Assembly: GCF_020535545.1 (NCBI RefSeq)
Contig: NZ_CP084752.1
Location: 3,499,501 to 3,563,500 of the forward strand
Source of the DNA: Roseateles sp. XES5
GTDB taxonomy: Bacteria > Pseudomonadota > Alphaproteobacteria > Rhizobiales > Rhizobiaceae
Reading direction: 5' to 3'
Length of the DNA: 64,000 nucleotides
Made by a program: the position numbers and the translations under genes. The first letter of the stretch is position 1, and each line of letters begins with the position of its first letter. Below, in pieces: positions 39,616 to 48,645 of the stretch. The notes beneath the pieces are model-generated. The model searched no databases, was not told where the DNA came from, and was given only the letters and a program-made list of their open reading frames with translations.

Positions 39616-40248
39616 GGCCTTCATCGCCTGAAGCTGGCGATGCATTTCCTCGTCGTCGATGGCCGTCGCCTTGATATAGGCGGGACGATCCTTGAGCCGG
39701 CCCCAATAGGCCTGGAATTCCGGCCGTGCCTCGAGCGAGCCGAATTGCAGGCCCCAGCTGATATGGGAACCGACATAGACGTCGGCCGCCGTGAAGCGAT
39801 CGCCGGCGATATAGGATTGGCGCGTGACGGCATGGGAGAGCGTGTCCATCACGGATTCGTAGCTGCCGCAGCCGATGCTGCGCTCGCGCTCCTTCGGAAC
39901 CGTCAGGCCGAAGGCCTTCAGCGAGACGGCCATTTCCAGCGGGCCGGCCGCGAAGAACAGCCAGCGATAATAGTCGCCGCGCTGGGCGGTCGGCGGTGCG
40001 AGGTTTGCTTCGGGGAAGGCATCGGCGAGATAGACGCAGATCGCGGCCGCCTCGGTGACAACGGTCGTGCCGTGACGGATGGCGGGCACCTTGCCCATGG
40101 GATTGACCGAGAGATAGTCGGCCGCCTTCATCGAGCCCTCGAAGGTCAGCCATTCCGTGCGGTAAGGGGCGCCGGTTTCCTCCAGCATCCACCGTGCGAT
40201 GCGTCCGCGCGACATCGGGTTGCTGTAAAAGACAAGCTCTTCGGCCAT
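39613..40248 (-). CDS. Glutathione S-transferase family protein
   Basis: Cytoplasmic protein of the GST fold, 211 residues. The thioredoxin-like N-terminal domain contains LVFYSNPMSRGRIARWMLEETG, where the serine is the candidate glutathione-activating residue, and the KVPAIRHG and VTEAAAICVYLAD segments that hold glutathione. The all-helical C-terminal domain has DRFTAADVYVGSHISWG, the N-capping motif of GSTs. The ATG at 40248 follows GGAGG at five bases. Its last codon and stop merge with a dispersed repeat. Substrate is unknown. Confidence 0.87.
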   Translation of the reverse strand: MAEELVFYSNPMSRGRIARWMLEETGAPYRTEWLTFEGSMKAADYLSVNPMGKVPAIRHGTTVVTEAAAICVYLADAFPEANLAPPTAQRGDYYRWLFFAAGPLEMAVSLKAFGLTVPKERERSIGCGSYESVMDTLSHAVTRQSYIAGDRFTAADVYVGSHISWGLQFGSLEARPEFQAYWGRLKDRPAYIKATAIDDEEMHRQLQAMKA

Positions 40249-40341
40249 GGCATCCTCCACTCGGCTGGCGAGGGGGAGAATAGGGCCTGACGGCGCGGCG
40301 GCAAGGGCCGGACGATGTTCCGGCCCTTGCTGCTGTTTTAC

Positions 40342-41604
40342 TCACACCGGCTTGTTGTGCGGCTGGAAGAGCTTTCCGCGCTCGGCGATCAGCACGAAGA
40401 TCAGGCCGATGATCGACAGCGTGAAGAAGCCCGTGACCAGCGGCAGGGCCGTGCCGTTGAAGGACTGGCCGATGATCGCGCCGATGATCGTGCCGCCGGC
40501 CGTGCCCATGAAGCCGAGCACGGAGGAGGCCGTGCCGGCGACGTGGCCGAGCGGTTCCATCGCCAGCGAGTTGAAGTTCGAGCCGATCCAGCCGAACTGG
40601 AACATCGAGAGCGCGAAGAGCACGATGAACAGCGCGAAGGGCAGGTGGCCCGGCCAGAGCAGCGTCAGCAGCATCCAGAGCGTATTGACCGCCAGGAAGC
40701 CCATCAGCGCGCCGTGCGACAGGCGTCGCATGCCGAACCGGCCGACCAGACGGGCATTGACGAAGGACGACAGCGCCATGAAGGCGGCGACGCCCGCGAA
40801 GGCGACCGGGAACCAGACGCCAAGCCCGTAGATGCCGACATAGATCTGCTGCGCGGAGTTGATGAAGCCGAACAGCGCGCCGAAGATGAAGGTGCTGGCG
40901 AGCGTATAGCAGAGGGCCACACGGTCCGTCAGCACGATGCGGAAGCCGGCGAGGACCGAGCGCACCGTGAAGGGACGCACGTCTTCGGGATGCAGCGTTT
41001 CCGGCAGGCGGAAATACATCCAGGCCCAGATGACGGCCGCCATCACCGCCATGAAGACGAAGATGAGATGCCAGTCGCCGAACAGCATGACGACCTGGCC
41101 CGTGCCGGGAGCAAGCACCGGAACGACCATGAAGACCATCATGATCAGCGACATCACCTCGGCCATCGCGCGCCCGCCGAAGATGTCGCGGACGATGGAG
41201 ACGGTGATGACGCGCATGGCGGCCGAGCCGATGCCCTGGATGAAGCGCAGCGCGAGAAGCGCGGCGAAGCTCGGCACGAGGATCGCGCAGAGCGACGACA
41301 CGATATAGATGGCAAGGCCGATGAACATGGGCACGCGGCGGCCGAAGCGGTCGGATACCGGGCCGTAGGCGAGCTGCGCGAAGGCGAAGCCGATCAGGTA
41401 GGCGGAAATGACATATTGCCGATGGTTCTCGTTCTCGACGCCGAGGCTGGCGCCGATCTCCTGGAGACCGGGCAGCATGATGTCGATGGCAAGCGCGTTG
41501 AGCGCCATCAGAAGCGCCATGAGCGCGATGAATTCTATCTTGCCCATGCCTTTGAGGCGCTGGGCCGATTCAGGGGAAAGTCCAGACATATCAATTTGAT
41601 CCAT
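40342..41604 (-). CDS. Bcr/CflA-type MFS drug efflux transporter
   Basis: Inner-membrane proton-coupled exporter of the major facilitator superfamily, drug-resistance (Bcr/CflA) subgroup. Twelve membrane helices fit the 420-residue length. Motifs include the helix 1 IDIMLPGLQEIGASLG region, motif A as YGPVSDRFGRRVPMFIGL between helices 2 and 3, and RFIQGIGSAAMRVI for helix 4 motif B. An alternative start is the methionine at 41589. It follows the glutaredoxin gene and its terminator. Actual export substrates are unknown. Confidence 0.88.
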   Translation of the reverse strand: MDQIDMSGLSPESAQRLKGMGKIEFIALMALLMALNALAIDIMLPGLQEIGASLGVENENHRQYVISAYLIGFAFAQLAYGPVSDRFGRRVPMFIGLAIYIVSSLCAILVPSFAALLALRFIQGIGSAAMRVITVSIVRDIFGGRAMAEVMSLIMMVFMVVPVLAPGTGQVVMLFGDWHLIFVFMAVMAAVIWAWMYFRLPETLHPEDVRPFTVRSVLAGFRIVLTDRVALCYTLASTFIFGALFGFINSAQQIYVGIYGLGVWFPVAFAGVAAFMALSSFVNARLVGRFGMRRLSHGALMGFLAVNTLWMLLTLLWPGHLPFALFIVLFALSMFQFGWIGSNFNSLAMEPLGHVAGTASSVLGFMGTAGGTIIGAIIGQSFNGTALPLVTGFFTLSIIGLIFVLIAERGKLFQPHNKPV

Positions 41605-41613
41605 GAAAGAGAT

Positions 41614-41639
41614 AAGGCGCCGCTGTTATGCGGCGCCTT
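41614..41639 (-). terminator. grxD terminator
   Basis: Ten-bp perfect stem AAGGCGCCGC / GCGGCGCCTT with a six-base loop, followed on the minus strand by ATCTCTTTC. It lies 33 bases beyond the glutaredoxin stop and just before the MFS gene, so the two are probably separate transcripts. Confidence 0.7.
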
Positions 41640-41671
41640 TGAAAAGCTTGCCGGCCGGGGACCGTGAAGCG

Positions 41672-42007
41672 TCAGGCAGCGCCCTTGACCGTAATACCCT
41701 GTCCCTCAAGATGGGACTGCAATTCGCCCGACTGGAACATCTCGCGCACGATGTCGCAACCGCCGACGAACTCACCCTTCACGTAAAGCTGCGGGATGGT
41801 CGGCCAGTTGGAATAGTCCTTGATGCCCTGGCGGATGTCGGCGTCGGCGAGCACGTTGATGCCCTTGTAGTCCACACCCACGTAGTCGAGGATCTGCACG
41901 ACCTGACCGGAGAACCCACACTGCGGGAATTCCGGCGTGCCCTTCATGAAGAGGACGACGTCGTTGGTCTTCACTTCGTTGGCGATGAAATCGTGGATGC
42001 CGCTCAT
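41672..42007 (-). CDS. grxD: Monothiol CGFS glutaredoxin
   Basis: Grx4-type glutaredoxin that binds a bridging 2Fe-2S cluster with glutathione and works with BolA in Fe-S trafficking and iron sensing. The CGFS active site is in [16 protein letters not shown] near residue 30. Glutathione-binding segments [21 protein letters not shown] are intact. The 111-residue size is standard. The start MSGIHDF at 42007 is chosen by family alignment. BolA is encoded three genes upstream on the same strand, consistent with a functional BolA-Grx pair. Two small genes of unknown function lie between them. Confidence 0.94.
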   Translation of the reverse strand: MSGIHDFIANEVKTNDVVLFMKGTPEFPQCGFSGQVVQILDYVGVDYKGINVLADADIRQGIKDYSNWPTIPQLYVKGEFVGGCDIVREMFQSGELQSHLEGQGITVKGAA

Positions 42008-42126
42008 ATCCGTATTCCCTAGCAAATCGGCTTCAAGGACCGATGCGATGAACCATGCGCCCTAGATAACAACCTCGGGTGACAAATGCCAGAAGTCCCT
42101 TGGAAAAAATGCAAGGGGTAACCTTA

Positions 42127-42567
42127 TCATTTCAAGGGTGTTGCGCGGGTACCGCGCAGGCGGTGCGCCGTCAGCCAATAGACGAAACCACCGGCAAGGC
42201 CGCCGGCAACCGCGATGAAGGCGAAGCTGTCCGTCAGCAACAGGTTCTCGGATGCCACGAATCCGTCGAAAAGCGCCAGCGACAGGATGCTGTCCAGCCC
42301 GCCGGCAAGAATGAAGAAGACCGGGTTTTGAAAGCCGAGATACCGCGCGGCGAGGACGGTGGCGATGAAGCCCGGGAGCGCGCACACGAAGGTATAGACG
42401 CAGCCGATGATCAGAAAGGACGGCAGGTACTCGTCACTGCCGGTGCTCAGCCCGGCAAAGAGCGCGTTCACGACAAGGGAGGCCGTCACGACGGCCAGGA
42501 GATAGCCGCCGCCGATGCGCAGGAAGCCTGGGTGAAGGCTGCGGGCAGGCGTTGTCTCTTCGGTCAC
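42127..42567 (-). CDS. Small four-helix membrane protein of unknown function
   Basis: Predicted inner-membrane protein, 146 residues, with four hydrophobic segments: YLLAVVTASLVVNALFAGL, LPSFLIIGCVYTFVCALPGFIATVL, PVFFILAGGLDSILSLALF and SFAFIAVAGGLAGGFVYWL. No catalytic motif was seen and I do not recognize a named family. It lies 22 bases downstream of a basic protein gene and 119 bases upstream of the glutaredoxin gene, all on the minus strand. Co-transcription with bolA is plausible because the first two intervals are very short. Confidence 0.7.
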   Translation of the reverse strand: MTEETTPARSLHPGFLRIGGGYLLAVVTASLVVNALFAGLSTGSDEYLPSFLIIGCVYTFVCALPGFIATVLAARYLGFQNPVFFILAGGLDSILSLALFDGFVASENLLLTDSFAFIAVAGGLAGGFVYWLTAHRLRGTRATPLK

Positions 42568-42589
42568 GTCGCGGCCCGTTCCCGGTCGC

Positions 42590-42850
42590 TCAGCGGCTGC
42601 GCTGGCGCGAACGGCTTGCCGTCGTGCGACGACGGCTCACCTGCTTGCGCGGACGCTTCGCCGTCTTCTTCGCCGGCTTCAGCGCGGCCTCGATGATATC
42701 GCCGAGGATGCCGCCGGAGGCCTTCTTGCGCGTCGTCGTCTTGCGGCGCGTGCGCTTGGTGGTGGTCTTGCGCACGCCGGTCTTCTTCAGCACCTCCTTG
42801 AGGGCTGCGTCGACCACGCCGGAGACGAGTTCGTTGAGCAGGCCGGACAT
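42590..42850 (-). CDS. Short highly basic protein of unknown function
   Basis: An 86-residue protein with an unusual layout. An amphipathic N-terminal helix MSGLLNELVSGVVDAALKEV leads into a basic Thr/Lys/Arg tract (KTTTKRTRRKTTTRKK). A second helix GGILGDIIEAALKPAKK is followed by a basic tail ending SRSRQRSR. The basic tracts resemble histone H1-like or nucleic-acid-binding tails. No named family was recognized. It begins six bases after the bolA stop and ends 22 bases before a membrane protein gene, so it is probably in an operon with bolA. Binding to DNA or RNA is a guess. Confidence 0.7.
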   Translation of the reverse strand: MSGLLNELVSGVVDAALKEVLKKTGVRKTTTKRTRRKTTTRKKASGGILGDIIEAALKPAKKTAKRPRKQVSRRRTTASRSRQRSR

Positions 42851-42856
42851 GACAGG

Positions 42857-43090
42857 TCAGTCCGGCGCGGAGGTCTGCAGGGCGAGGGCATGCAGGACGC
42901 CACCCATGTTGCCCTTCAGCGCTTCATAGACCATCTGATGCTGCTGCACCCGGCTCTTGCCGCGGAAGCTCTCCGCGACCACCTCGGCTGCATAATGATC
43001 GCCGTCGCCGGCAAGGTCGCGGATCGTCACCTTGGCGTCCGGAATGCCTTGCTTGATGAGTGTTTCGATGTCGCCGGCGCTCATTGCCAC
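42857..43090 (-). CDS. bolA: BolA family protein
   Basis: Small Fe-S-linked regulator that pairs with monothiol glutaredoxins; in rhizobia such proteins influence iron and stress responses. The KH-like fold is visible in DAKVTIRDLAGDGDHYAAEVVAESF, with the RVQQHQMVYEAL segment containing the histidine used for cluster coordination, and the C-terminal GGVLHALALQT. A GTG start at 43090 is chosen because GGAGA lies seven bases before it; the ATG at 43084 is an alternative. The length is 77. grxD lies downstream on the same strand. Confidence 0.93.
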   Translation of the reverse strand: MAMSAGDIETLIKQGIPDAKVTIRDLAGDGDHYAAEVVAESFRGKSRVQQHQMVYEALKGNMGGVLHALALQTSAPD

Positions 43091-43421
43091 GGTGAAGTCT
43101 CCGATTCCGTTATTGCCCGTGCAGGATAGTGGCGAACATCCGGAAAGGTCAATCGCAGAGGTCGAGGTTCCCCGTCTTCTGCAATCGCGCAGAATCACGC
43201 TGCGTCATCGCCGATTGAGTTCGCACCGCTCTACGCCATGGCCTCCGCAACAGGGAGACTGGAAATGCACAACAGGCAAACCGTGCATCGCGGCGCGCCG
43301 CATCCCGCCCGCTCAAAAGGAAGCGGGCCCATCGTTCCGTAGAACCACGAGCCCGCCCGATGCCTTGCGTCAATCGTTCCGATCAGGCGTTCCGATCAGG
43401 CGTTCCGATCAGGCGGCCCGA
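43091..43421. other. Region between purL and bolA
   Basis: About 330 bases with no convincing gene. It contains the 13-bp tandem repeat beside the purL stop and a GCCCGCT/AGCGGGC stem near 43308-43329 that could serve as the purL terminator, though without a T-run. The bolA promoter must lie in the left part, near 43100-43200. Confidence 0.5.
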
Positions 43422-43426
43422 TCAGG
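43375..43426 (-). repeat. 13-bp tandem repeat overlapping the purL stop
   Basis: Four head-to-tail copies of a 13-base unit read on the plus strand as CGTTCCGATCAGG: three exact copies at 43375-43413 and one variant, CGGCCCGATCAGG, at 43414-43426. The variant copy contains the purL stop codon. The pattern suggests slippage duplication of the gene's last bases. Confidence 0.9.
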
Positions 43427-45641
43427 CAGCCTTGCCGTCCATGAATTCCGGGAACCAGGCTTCATGGGCCGTCTTCAGGCTGGCAACCGGCAGCGAGAAG
43501 AGGTCGCCGACGGACAGCGCGTCGCCGCCGACCGTGCCGAGACGGCGGAACGGTACGCCCGCGCCTTCCGCATTGGCCGAGACGAAGTTGGCGAGATCGG
43601 CCGGAACGGCGATCACGTAACGGGCCTGGTCTTCACCAAAGAGCAGCGCATGGGCCGGGGCGTTCGCCTCGGAGAGATCGACCGTCGCGCCCTTGCCGGA
43701 GGACATCGCCATTTCCGCCAGGGCGACGGCAAGGCCGCCGGAGGAAATGTCGTGGCAGGCCGTGACCTGGCCGTTGCGGATGGCCGAGCGCACGAAATCG
43801 CCGTTGCGGCGTTCGGCATGCAGGTCGACCTCGGGGGCCGGGCCGTCGATCTTGCCGACGACATCGCGCAGGTAGACGGACTGGCCGAGATGGCTGCCGT
43901 CCGTGCCGATCAGGAGCAGGTGGTCGCCGTCCTTCGCGCCACCGATCTTGGCCATGGCGGACCAGTCGGGCAGGAGGCCGACGCCGGCAATGGTCGGGGT
44001 CGGCAGGATCGCGATGCCGTTGGTCTCGTTGTAGAGCGAGACGTTGCCGGAGACGATCGGGAAGTCGAGCGCGCGGCAGGCTTCGCCGATGCCCTGGATG
44101 GCCTTGACGAACTGGCCCATGATCTCGGGCTTTTCCGGGTTGCCGAAGTTCAGGTTGTCGGTGGAGGCGAGCGGCTCGGCGCCGGTCGCCGTGATGTTGC
44201 GCCAGCATTCGGCGACGGCCTGCTTGCCGCCCTCGAAGGGATCGGCCTCGACATAACGCGGCGTCACGTCGGAGGAGAAGGCGAGCGCCTTGGTGGCGTG
44301 CCCCTCGACGCGCACGACGCCGGCGTCGCCGCCGGGGATCTGCAGCGAATTGCCCTGGATGAGCGTGTCGTACTGCTCATAGACCCAGCGGCGGCTCGAC
44401 TGGTTCGGCGAGCCGACGAGCTTCAGCACGGCCTCGGCGTAATCGGCAGGCTCGGCAACGAGATTGGCCGGCAGCGGGGCGGGCTTGCCCGGCTCGCGCC
44501 AGGGGCGGTCGTATTCGGGGGCTTCGTCGCCCAGTTCCTTGATCGGCAGGTTCGCGACTTCCTCGCCCTGGTGCAGGATGCGGAAGCGCAGGTCGTCGGT
44601 GGTCTTGCCGACGATGGCGAAGTCGAGGCCCCACTTGACGAAGATCGCCTTGGCCTCGCCTTCCTTCTCCGGCTTCAGCACCATGAGCATGCGCTCCTGG
44701 CTTTCCGACAGCATCATTTCGTAGGCGGTCATCTGCTCTTCGCGGACCGGCACGAGATCGAGGTTCAATTCGATGCCGAGATCGCCCTTGGCGCCCATTT
44801 CGACGGCCGAGCAGGTGAGACCGGCCGCGCCCATGTCCTGGATGGCGATGACCGCGCCGGTCTGCATCAGTTCCAGGCAGGCTTCCAGCAGGCACTTTTC
44901 GGTGAAGGGGTCGCCGACTTGGACGGTCGGACGCTTTTCCTCGATGGATTCGTCGAATTCGGCCGAGGCCATGGTCGCGCCGCCGACGCCGTCACGGCCG
45001 GTCTTGGCACCGAGATAGACGACGGGCAGGCCGAGGCCTTCGGCCTTGGAATAGAAGATCGCGTCGGACTTGGCGAGGCCGGCCGCAAAGGCGTTGACGA
45101 GGATATTGCCGTTGTAGCGCTGGTCGAATTCCACTTCGCCGCCGACGGTCGGCACGCCGAAGGAATTGCCGTAGCCGCCGACGCCGGCGACGACGCCGGA
45201 GACGAGGTGGCGGGTCTTCGGATGATCCGGTTCGCCGAAGCGCAGCGCGTTCATCGCCGCGACCGGGCGGGCGCCCATGGTGAAGACGTCGCGCAGGATG
45301 CCGCCGACGCCGGTCGCCGCGCCCTGGTAGGGCTCGATATAGGACGGGTGGTTGTGGCTCTCCATCTTGAAGACGACGCAGTCGCCGTCATCGATATCCA
45401 CCACGCCGGCATTTTCGCCGGGACCCTGGATGACGCGCGGCCCCTTGGTTGGCAGCGTGCGCAGCCACCGCTTGGAGGACTTGTACGAGCAGTGCTCGTT
45501 CCACATGGCCGAGAAGATGCCAAGTTCCGTGAAGGTCGGCTCGCGGCCGATCAGCGAGAGGATGCGGTCGTATTCATCCGGCTTCAGCCCGTGGGCGGCA
45601 ATCAGCTCCGGGGTGATCGGGCGGGTGTTTGAGATGGTCAT
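43422..45641 (-). CDS. purL: Phosphoribosylformylglycinamidine synthase subunit PurL
   Basis: Synthetase subunit of FGAM synthase (step four of de novo purine synthesis), turning FGAR, ATP and ammonia into FGAM. It is the small 739-residue form that needs separate PurQ and PurS. Diagnostic stretches are [40 protein letters not shown], and two pseudo-symmetric ATP-binding halves, the second with [25 protein letters not shown]. The C-terminus [14 protein letters not shown] is complete. purQ, purS and purC lie 2-4 kb upstream on the same strand, separated by the MocR locus. The stop lies inside a tandem 13-bp repeat. Confidence 0.96.
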   Translation of the reverse strand: MTISNTRPITPELIAAHGLKPDEYDRILSLIGREPTFTELGIFSAMWNEHCSYKSSKRWLRTLPTKGPRVIQGPGENAGVVDIDDGDCVVFKMESHNHPSYIEPYQGAATGVGGILRDVFTMGARPVAAMNALRFGEPDHPKTRHLVSGVVAGVGGYGNSFGVPTVGGEVEFDQRYNGNILVNAFAAGLAKSDAIFYSKAEGLGLPVVYLGAKTGRDGVGGATMASAEFDESIEEKRPTVQVGDPFTEKCLLEACLELMQTGAVIAIQDMGAAGLTCSAVEMGAKGDLGIELNLDLVPVREEQMTAYEMMLSESQERMLMVLKPEKEGEAKAIFVKWGLDFAIVGKTTDDLRFRILHQGEEVANLPIKELGDEAPEYDRPWREPGKPAPLPANLVAEPADYAEAVLKLVGSPNQSSRRWVYEQYDTLIQGNSLQIPGGDAGVVRVEGHATKALAFSSDVTPRYVEADPFEGGKQAVAECWRNITATGAEPLASTDNLNFGNPEKPEIMGQFVKAIQGIGEACRALDFPIVSGNVSLYNETNGIAILPTPTIAGVGLLPDWSAMAKIGGAKDGDHLLLIGTDGSHLGQSVYLRDVVGKIDGPAPEVDLHAERRNGDFVRSAIRNGQVTACHDISSGGLAVALAEMAMSSGKGATVDLSEANAPAHALLFGEDQARYVIAVPADLANFVSANAEGAGVPFRRLGTVGGDALSVGDLFSLPVASLKTAHEAWFPEFMDGKAA

Positions 45642-45743
45642 CGTCGCTCGTCTTGTCGTGGAGGGCAGGATTGCGGTCTCTTTAGCCTATGCTGCTTTGC
45701 AGTGCGACAGGAAAATGTCCGCCAGCCACAGGGAGAGCGGCTT

Positions 45744-47165
45744 TCAGGCCGGGCTGTCATAGCCCGTCGGGCCATGTTCCAGCAGGCGGCGCAGCCGCAC
45801 GAGGCCGTTGACGACCTCCGTCCGGCTCTCCGGCGAGGAAAGGCCGATGCGCACCCGGTGGAACGTCTTCTCCGAGCGCCCGGCCTTGAACTCGTCCTCG
45901 TCGTCGATGAGGATGTCCTCGGCGAAGGCCGCCTGCCGGAAGGTGCCGGAAAGCCAGGGATCCGGCAGCTTCAGCCAGAGGAAGGGCACGCGCGGATGCG
46001 CGTTGAATTCCAGCCCCGCGAAGATTTCGCGGGCATGGGCCTCGCGGGCGCTGACTTCCTCGGAAACCTTCGTGCGGATCGCATCCGCCGTGCCCGACAG
46101 GACGAGCCGGGCGCCGACCTCGGCGAGCAGGTAGGGCAGGCCGCCGCTCACCATCTTGTGGGCGATGCGCACGCGCTGGGCGAGATGTGGCGGGCAGGCG
46201 ATCCAGCCGCCGCGCACGCCGGCCGCAACGCTCTTCGACAGGCCGCCGACGAGGAAGGTGCGATCGGGGGCGATTTCGGCCAGCAGCGGAATGCCCGTCT
46301 CCATCGTGCCGCCATAGAGATTGTCCTCGATGAGGAAGACATTGTGCCGCCGTGCGATGGCGGCAATCGCCCGGCGGCGCTCCTCCGGCATGACGGAAAG
46401 GGTCGGGTTCTGGCCCGCGGTCATCAGGAAGGCGAGCTTGGGATGCTGCTGCACGCAGACCCGCTCGAAATCGTCGGGGACGATGCCGTCGGCATCCGAC
46501 TCGACGAGCACCGTCTGGCGGCCGATCAGCGTCGTGCCGCGGCTCACCTGCGAATAGGTGACGTGCTCGAAGACGATGCGGTCGCCGGGCGAGGTGATGA
46601 CCGAGACGGCGGCGATGACGGCGGCATGGGCGCCGAGCGTCGGCACGATGCTTTCGAGGGCTGGCTGCCAATCGCCCTGGCGCAGCCAGCGCCGGCCGGC
46701 CTCCAGCCATTGCGGCGGGAAATTGCGGGTGTAGCTGGCGATCTCGTTCGGCTGTTCGCGGCAGAGCGCCGAGACGAGGTCGGTGATCGCCGAGGATTGC
46801 CCGACATCGGTGGCGGCGGTCGTATCGAAGCGCAGCTTGCCGGGCGGCGCATGGGCGGCGCGGGTGCCGACCAGTCGGGCGCTGACGGGATCGACGGAGG
46901 CGGGGTGCTCTCCTTCCGGCGGCGAGCCGAGCACATAGGTGCCGCGCCCTACCTCGCCGCTGACGAGGCCGCGTTCGCGCACCATCGTATAGGCGCGGCT
47001 GACCGTGCCGATCGTCACACCGACATCGTAGGCAAGGTTGCGCTGCGGCGGCAGCTTGCTGCCGGCGGCGAGCGCGCCGGCGCTGATCGCCTGCTCGATC
47101 TGGTCGGCGATGCGAACATAGAGCGGGCCATCGGAGGCCTGAAGGTCGGGGAGCCAATTTGTCAT
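45744..47165 (-). CDS. MocR-type regulator (GntR HTH plus aminotransferase domain)
   Basis: Transcription regulator of the MocR/PdxR class. Residues about 12-75 are a winged helix (YVRIADQIEQAISAGALAAGSKLPPQRNLAYDVGVTIGTVSRAYTMV). The remaining 390 residues resemble fold-type I aminotransferases and bind PLP through the lysine in VGGLSKSVAAGVRGGW. Such proteins often sense PLP or amino compounds. The ATG at 47165 overlaps one copy of an 11-base direct repeat in the divergent promoter. It is transcribed away from a DUF1127 gene, which it may control. Length 473 is usual. Effector is unknown. Confidence 0.9.
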   Translation of the reverse strand: MTNWLPDLQASDGPLYVRIADQIEQAISAGALAAGSKLPPQRNLAYDVGVTIGTVSRAYTMVRERGLVSGEVGRGTYVLGSPPEGEHPASVDPVSARLVGTRAAHAPPGKLRFDTTAATDVGQSSAITDLVSALCREQPNEIASYTRNFPPQWLEAGRRWLRQGDWQPALESIVPTLGAHAAVIAAVSVITSPGDRIVFEHVTYSQVSRGTTLIGRQTVLVESDADGIVPDDFERVCVQQHPKLAFLMTAGQNPTLSVMPEERRRAIAAIARRHNVFLIEDNLYGGTMETGIPLLAEIAPDRTFLVGGLSKSVAAGVRGGWIACPPHLAQRVRIAHKMVSGGLPYLLAEVGARLVLSGTADAIRTKVSEEVSAREAHAREIFAGLEFNAHPRVPFLWLKLPDPWLSGTFRQAAFAEDILIDDEDEFKAGRSEKTFHRVRIGLSSPESRTEVVNGLVRLRRLLEHGPTGYDSPA

Positions 47166-47246
47166 GGTGGCAATTCTTACATTGCACCATTCTGGGAGTC
47201 AATTATTCCATGAATGCACCGATTGTCACGCTCCCGGTGGCAATTC
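47166..47246. promoter_or_regulatory. Direct-repeat operator candidate between mocR-type gene and DUF1127 gene
   Basis: GGTGGCAATTC occurs at 47166-47176 and again at 47236-47246, 70 bases apart in the same orientation. A second related pair, ATTGCACCATT at 47181 and AATGCACCGATT at 47213, lies between them. MocR-type regulators typically bind direct repeats in divergent promoters, so this is a candidate autoregulatory operator. Confidence 0.45.
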
Positions 47247-47259
47247 AGGAGAAAAGATC

Positions 47260-47484
47260 ATGGCAATTGATACAATATTCGCTCCTGCCGCGCCGAAGGG
47301 CGGGGCAAGTCTCAAGGCAATCACCCTGCGTGGATGGCGCGCCCTTCGCGCGTGGTCCGTCCTGCGGCAGACGCGCCGCAGTCTGCTCGATCTCACAGAC
47401 GAGCAGCTTCTCGACATCGGCATCAGTCGCGGCGAGGCGCGCCGGGAAGTGAGCAAGTCCTTCTATTGGGACGTGAACGCCTGA
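47260..47484 (+). CDS. DUF1127 small protein
   Basis: A 74-residue basic protein ending in the DUF1127 domain: RAWSVLRQTRRSLLDLTDEQLLDIGISRGEARREVSKSFYWD. Small DUF1127 proteins of rhizobia and Agrobacterium have been linked to phosphate and carbon metabolism and RNA-related phenotypes; the biochemical role is unsettled. The start MAIDTIF at 47260 follows AGGAGA and is preferred over an upstream ATG at 47164 that overlaps the mocR-type start. It is divergent from the MocR-type regulator. Confidence 0.85.
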   Translation: MAIDTIFAPAAPKGGASLKAITLRGWRALRAWSVLRQTRRSLLDLTDEQLLDIGISRGEARREVSKSFYWDVNA

Positions 47485-47490
47485 GGCGTC

Positions 47491-47883
47491 TCAGCAACCC
47501 TTGCCGCCGGCCGCCCAACGCTTGACGTCGGTGGCGATGCGTGCGCCGACGGGTTCGCTCATCATCGGGCCGAAGGCGTCGAGCTTCGCCGGGCTGCCTT
47601 CCGCCTGCACGACGAGCAGCGGGCGCGATTCCGGCGAATTGCGGTGCACGACGAGAATGCGCGGCCGGCCGGAGAAGGAATTGAGTTCCGGCGCGAGGCG
47701 ATAGGCCTTGAAGGCGGGATCGCCCGACTTGAACCAGCAGCTGTTCGCCCCGAGCGCGATGCGCTCCATGGTCGGCAGCGCGCCGCCATTGGCCTTCGGC
47801 GCGGGCGTCTTCGTCTGGCAGGCGGCCAGTGCCGCGGCGATGGCGAGCGGCAGGAGAAGCCTGGCGGAAAGGAGAGGGCGCAT
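47491..47883 (-). CDS. Small putative lipoprotein
   Basis: Predicted lipoprotein of 130 residues. The start MRPLLSARLLLPLAIAAALAAC at 47883 gives a lipoprotein signal with lipobox LAAC; a longer open frame begins at 47907 but adds a poor leader. The mature protein has NSCWFKSGDPAFKAYRLAPELNSFSGRPRILVV and a C-terminal cysteine, suggesting a disulfide with the earlier cysteine. I do not recognize a named family. It converges with the DUF1127 gene, six bases between stops, and lies downstream of purQ beyond a hairpin. Confidence 0.72.
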   Translation of the reverse strand: MRPLLSARLLLPLAIAAALAACQTKTPAPKANGGALPTMERIALGANSCWFKSGDPAFKAYRLAPELNSFSGRPRILVVHRNSPESRPLLVVQAEGSPAKLDAFGPMMSEPVGARIATDVKRWAAGGKGC

Positions 47884-47941
47884 GGAAAGCCTTTCGGGGA
47901 TGGACATGCGCCCTTGATAGCAAGGGCCGGTTAAGAGAGCC

Positions 47942-47968
47942 TGACGAAACCCCGCGGGGTTTCGTTCA
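47942..47968 (-). terminator. purQ terminator candidate
   Basis: CGAAACCCCGCGGGGTTTCG at 47945-47964 is a perfect 20-base palindrome just past the purQ stop. The stem would lose a few central pairs to form a loop. No strong T-run follows on the minus strand, so it is moderate evidence for termination. Confidence 0.55.
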
Positions 47969-47973
47969 CACCC

Positions 47974-48645
47974 TCACGCAGCGATGACGTCGAGCACCGA
48001 GGCGAAGAGGCCGCGGCCGTCGGAACCGCCATGGGCGGCCTCGATGAGGTTTTCCGGATGCGGCATCAGGCCGAGCACGTTGCCCTTGGCGTTCATCACG
48101 CCGGCAATGTCGTTGAGCGAGCCGTTCGGGTTGGTGCCTTCGGCATAGCGGAAGACGACCTGTCCGTTGCCTTCGATGGCGGCGAGCGTCTCGGCGTCGG
48201 CGAAGAAGTTGCCGTCGTGGTGGGCGACCGGGCAGCGGATGATCTGGCCCTTGTCATAGGCGCGGGTGAAATCGGTCTCGGCATTCGCCACTTCCAGCTT
48301 CACTTCGCGGCAGACGAATTTCAGCGAGGCGTTGCGCATCAGCGCGCCCGGCAGCAGGCCGGCTTCGAGCAGGATCTGGAAGCCGTTGCACACGCCGAGA
48401 ACCTTCACGCCGGCTTCCGCCTTCGCCTTGATGGCCTGCATGACCGGCATGCGGGCGGCAATCGCGCCGCAACGCAGGTAGTCGCCGTAGGAGAAGCCGC
48501 CGGGAATGACGATGAGGTCGACATCCGGCAGGTCCGTTTCCGTCTGCCAGACGGTAACCGGCGCCTGGCCGGAAATCTTGGTCAGCGCCGCGATCATGTC
48601 GCGGTCGCGGTTGAGGCCTGGAAGTTGGACGACGGCGGACTTCAT
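47974..48645 (-). CDS. purQ: Phosphoribosylformylglycinamidine synthase subunit PurQ
   Basis: Glutaminase subunit that supplies ammonia to PurL. A class I glutamine amidotransferase: the nucleophile is Cys86 in [17 protein letters not shown], and the partner residues are in [11 protein letters not shown] near the C-terminus. The N-terminal [13 protein letters not shown] is characteristic. At 223 residues it is full length. It is preceded by a small open frame whose stop overlaps its ATG (ATGA), and by purS and purC further upstream on the same strand. Confidence 0.96.
   Translation of the reverse strand: MKSAVVQLPGLNRDRDMIAALTKISGQAPVTVWQTETDLPDVDLIVIPGGFSYGDYLRCGAIAARMPVMQAIKAKAEAGVKVLGVCNGFQILLEAGLLPGALMRNASLKFVCREVKLEVANAETDFTRAYDKGQIIRCPVAHHDGNFFADAETLAAIEGNGQVVFRYAEGTNPNGSLNDIAGVMNAKGNVLGLMPHPENLIEAAHGGSDGRGLFASVLDVIAA

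Noticed and set aside
42127..42567. Rhomboid or sortase-like membrane enzyme
   Set aside because: Four helices are present but no catalytic serine, histidine or cysteine motif was found.
43375..43426. Iterons of a plasmid-type origin
   Set aside because: No Rep gene or AT-rich unwinding region; units derive from the end of purL.
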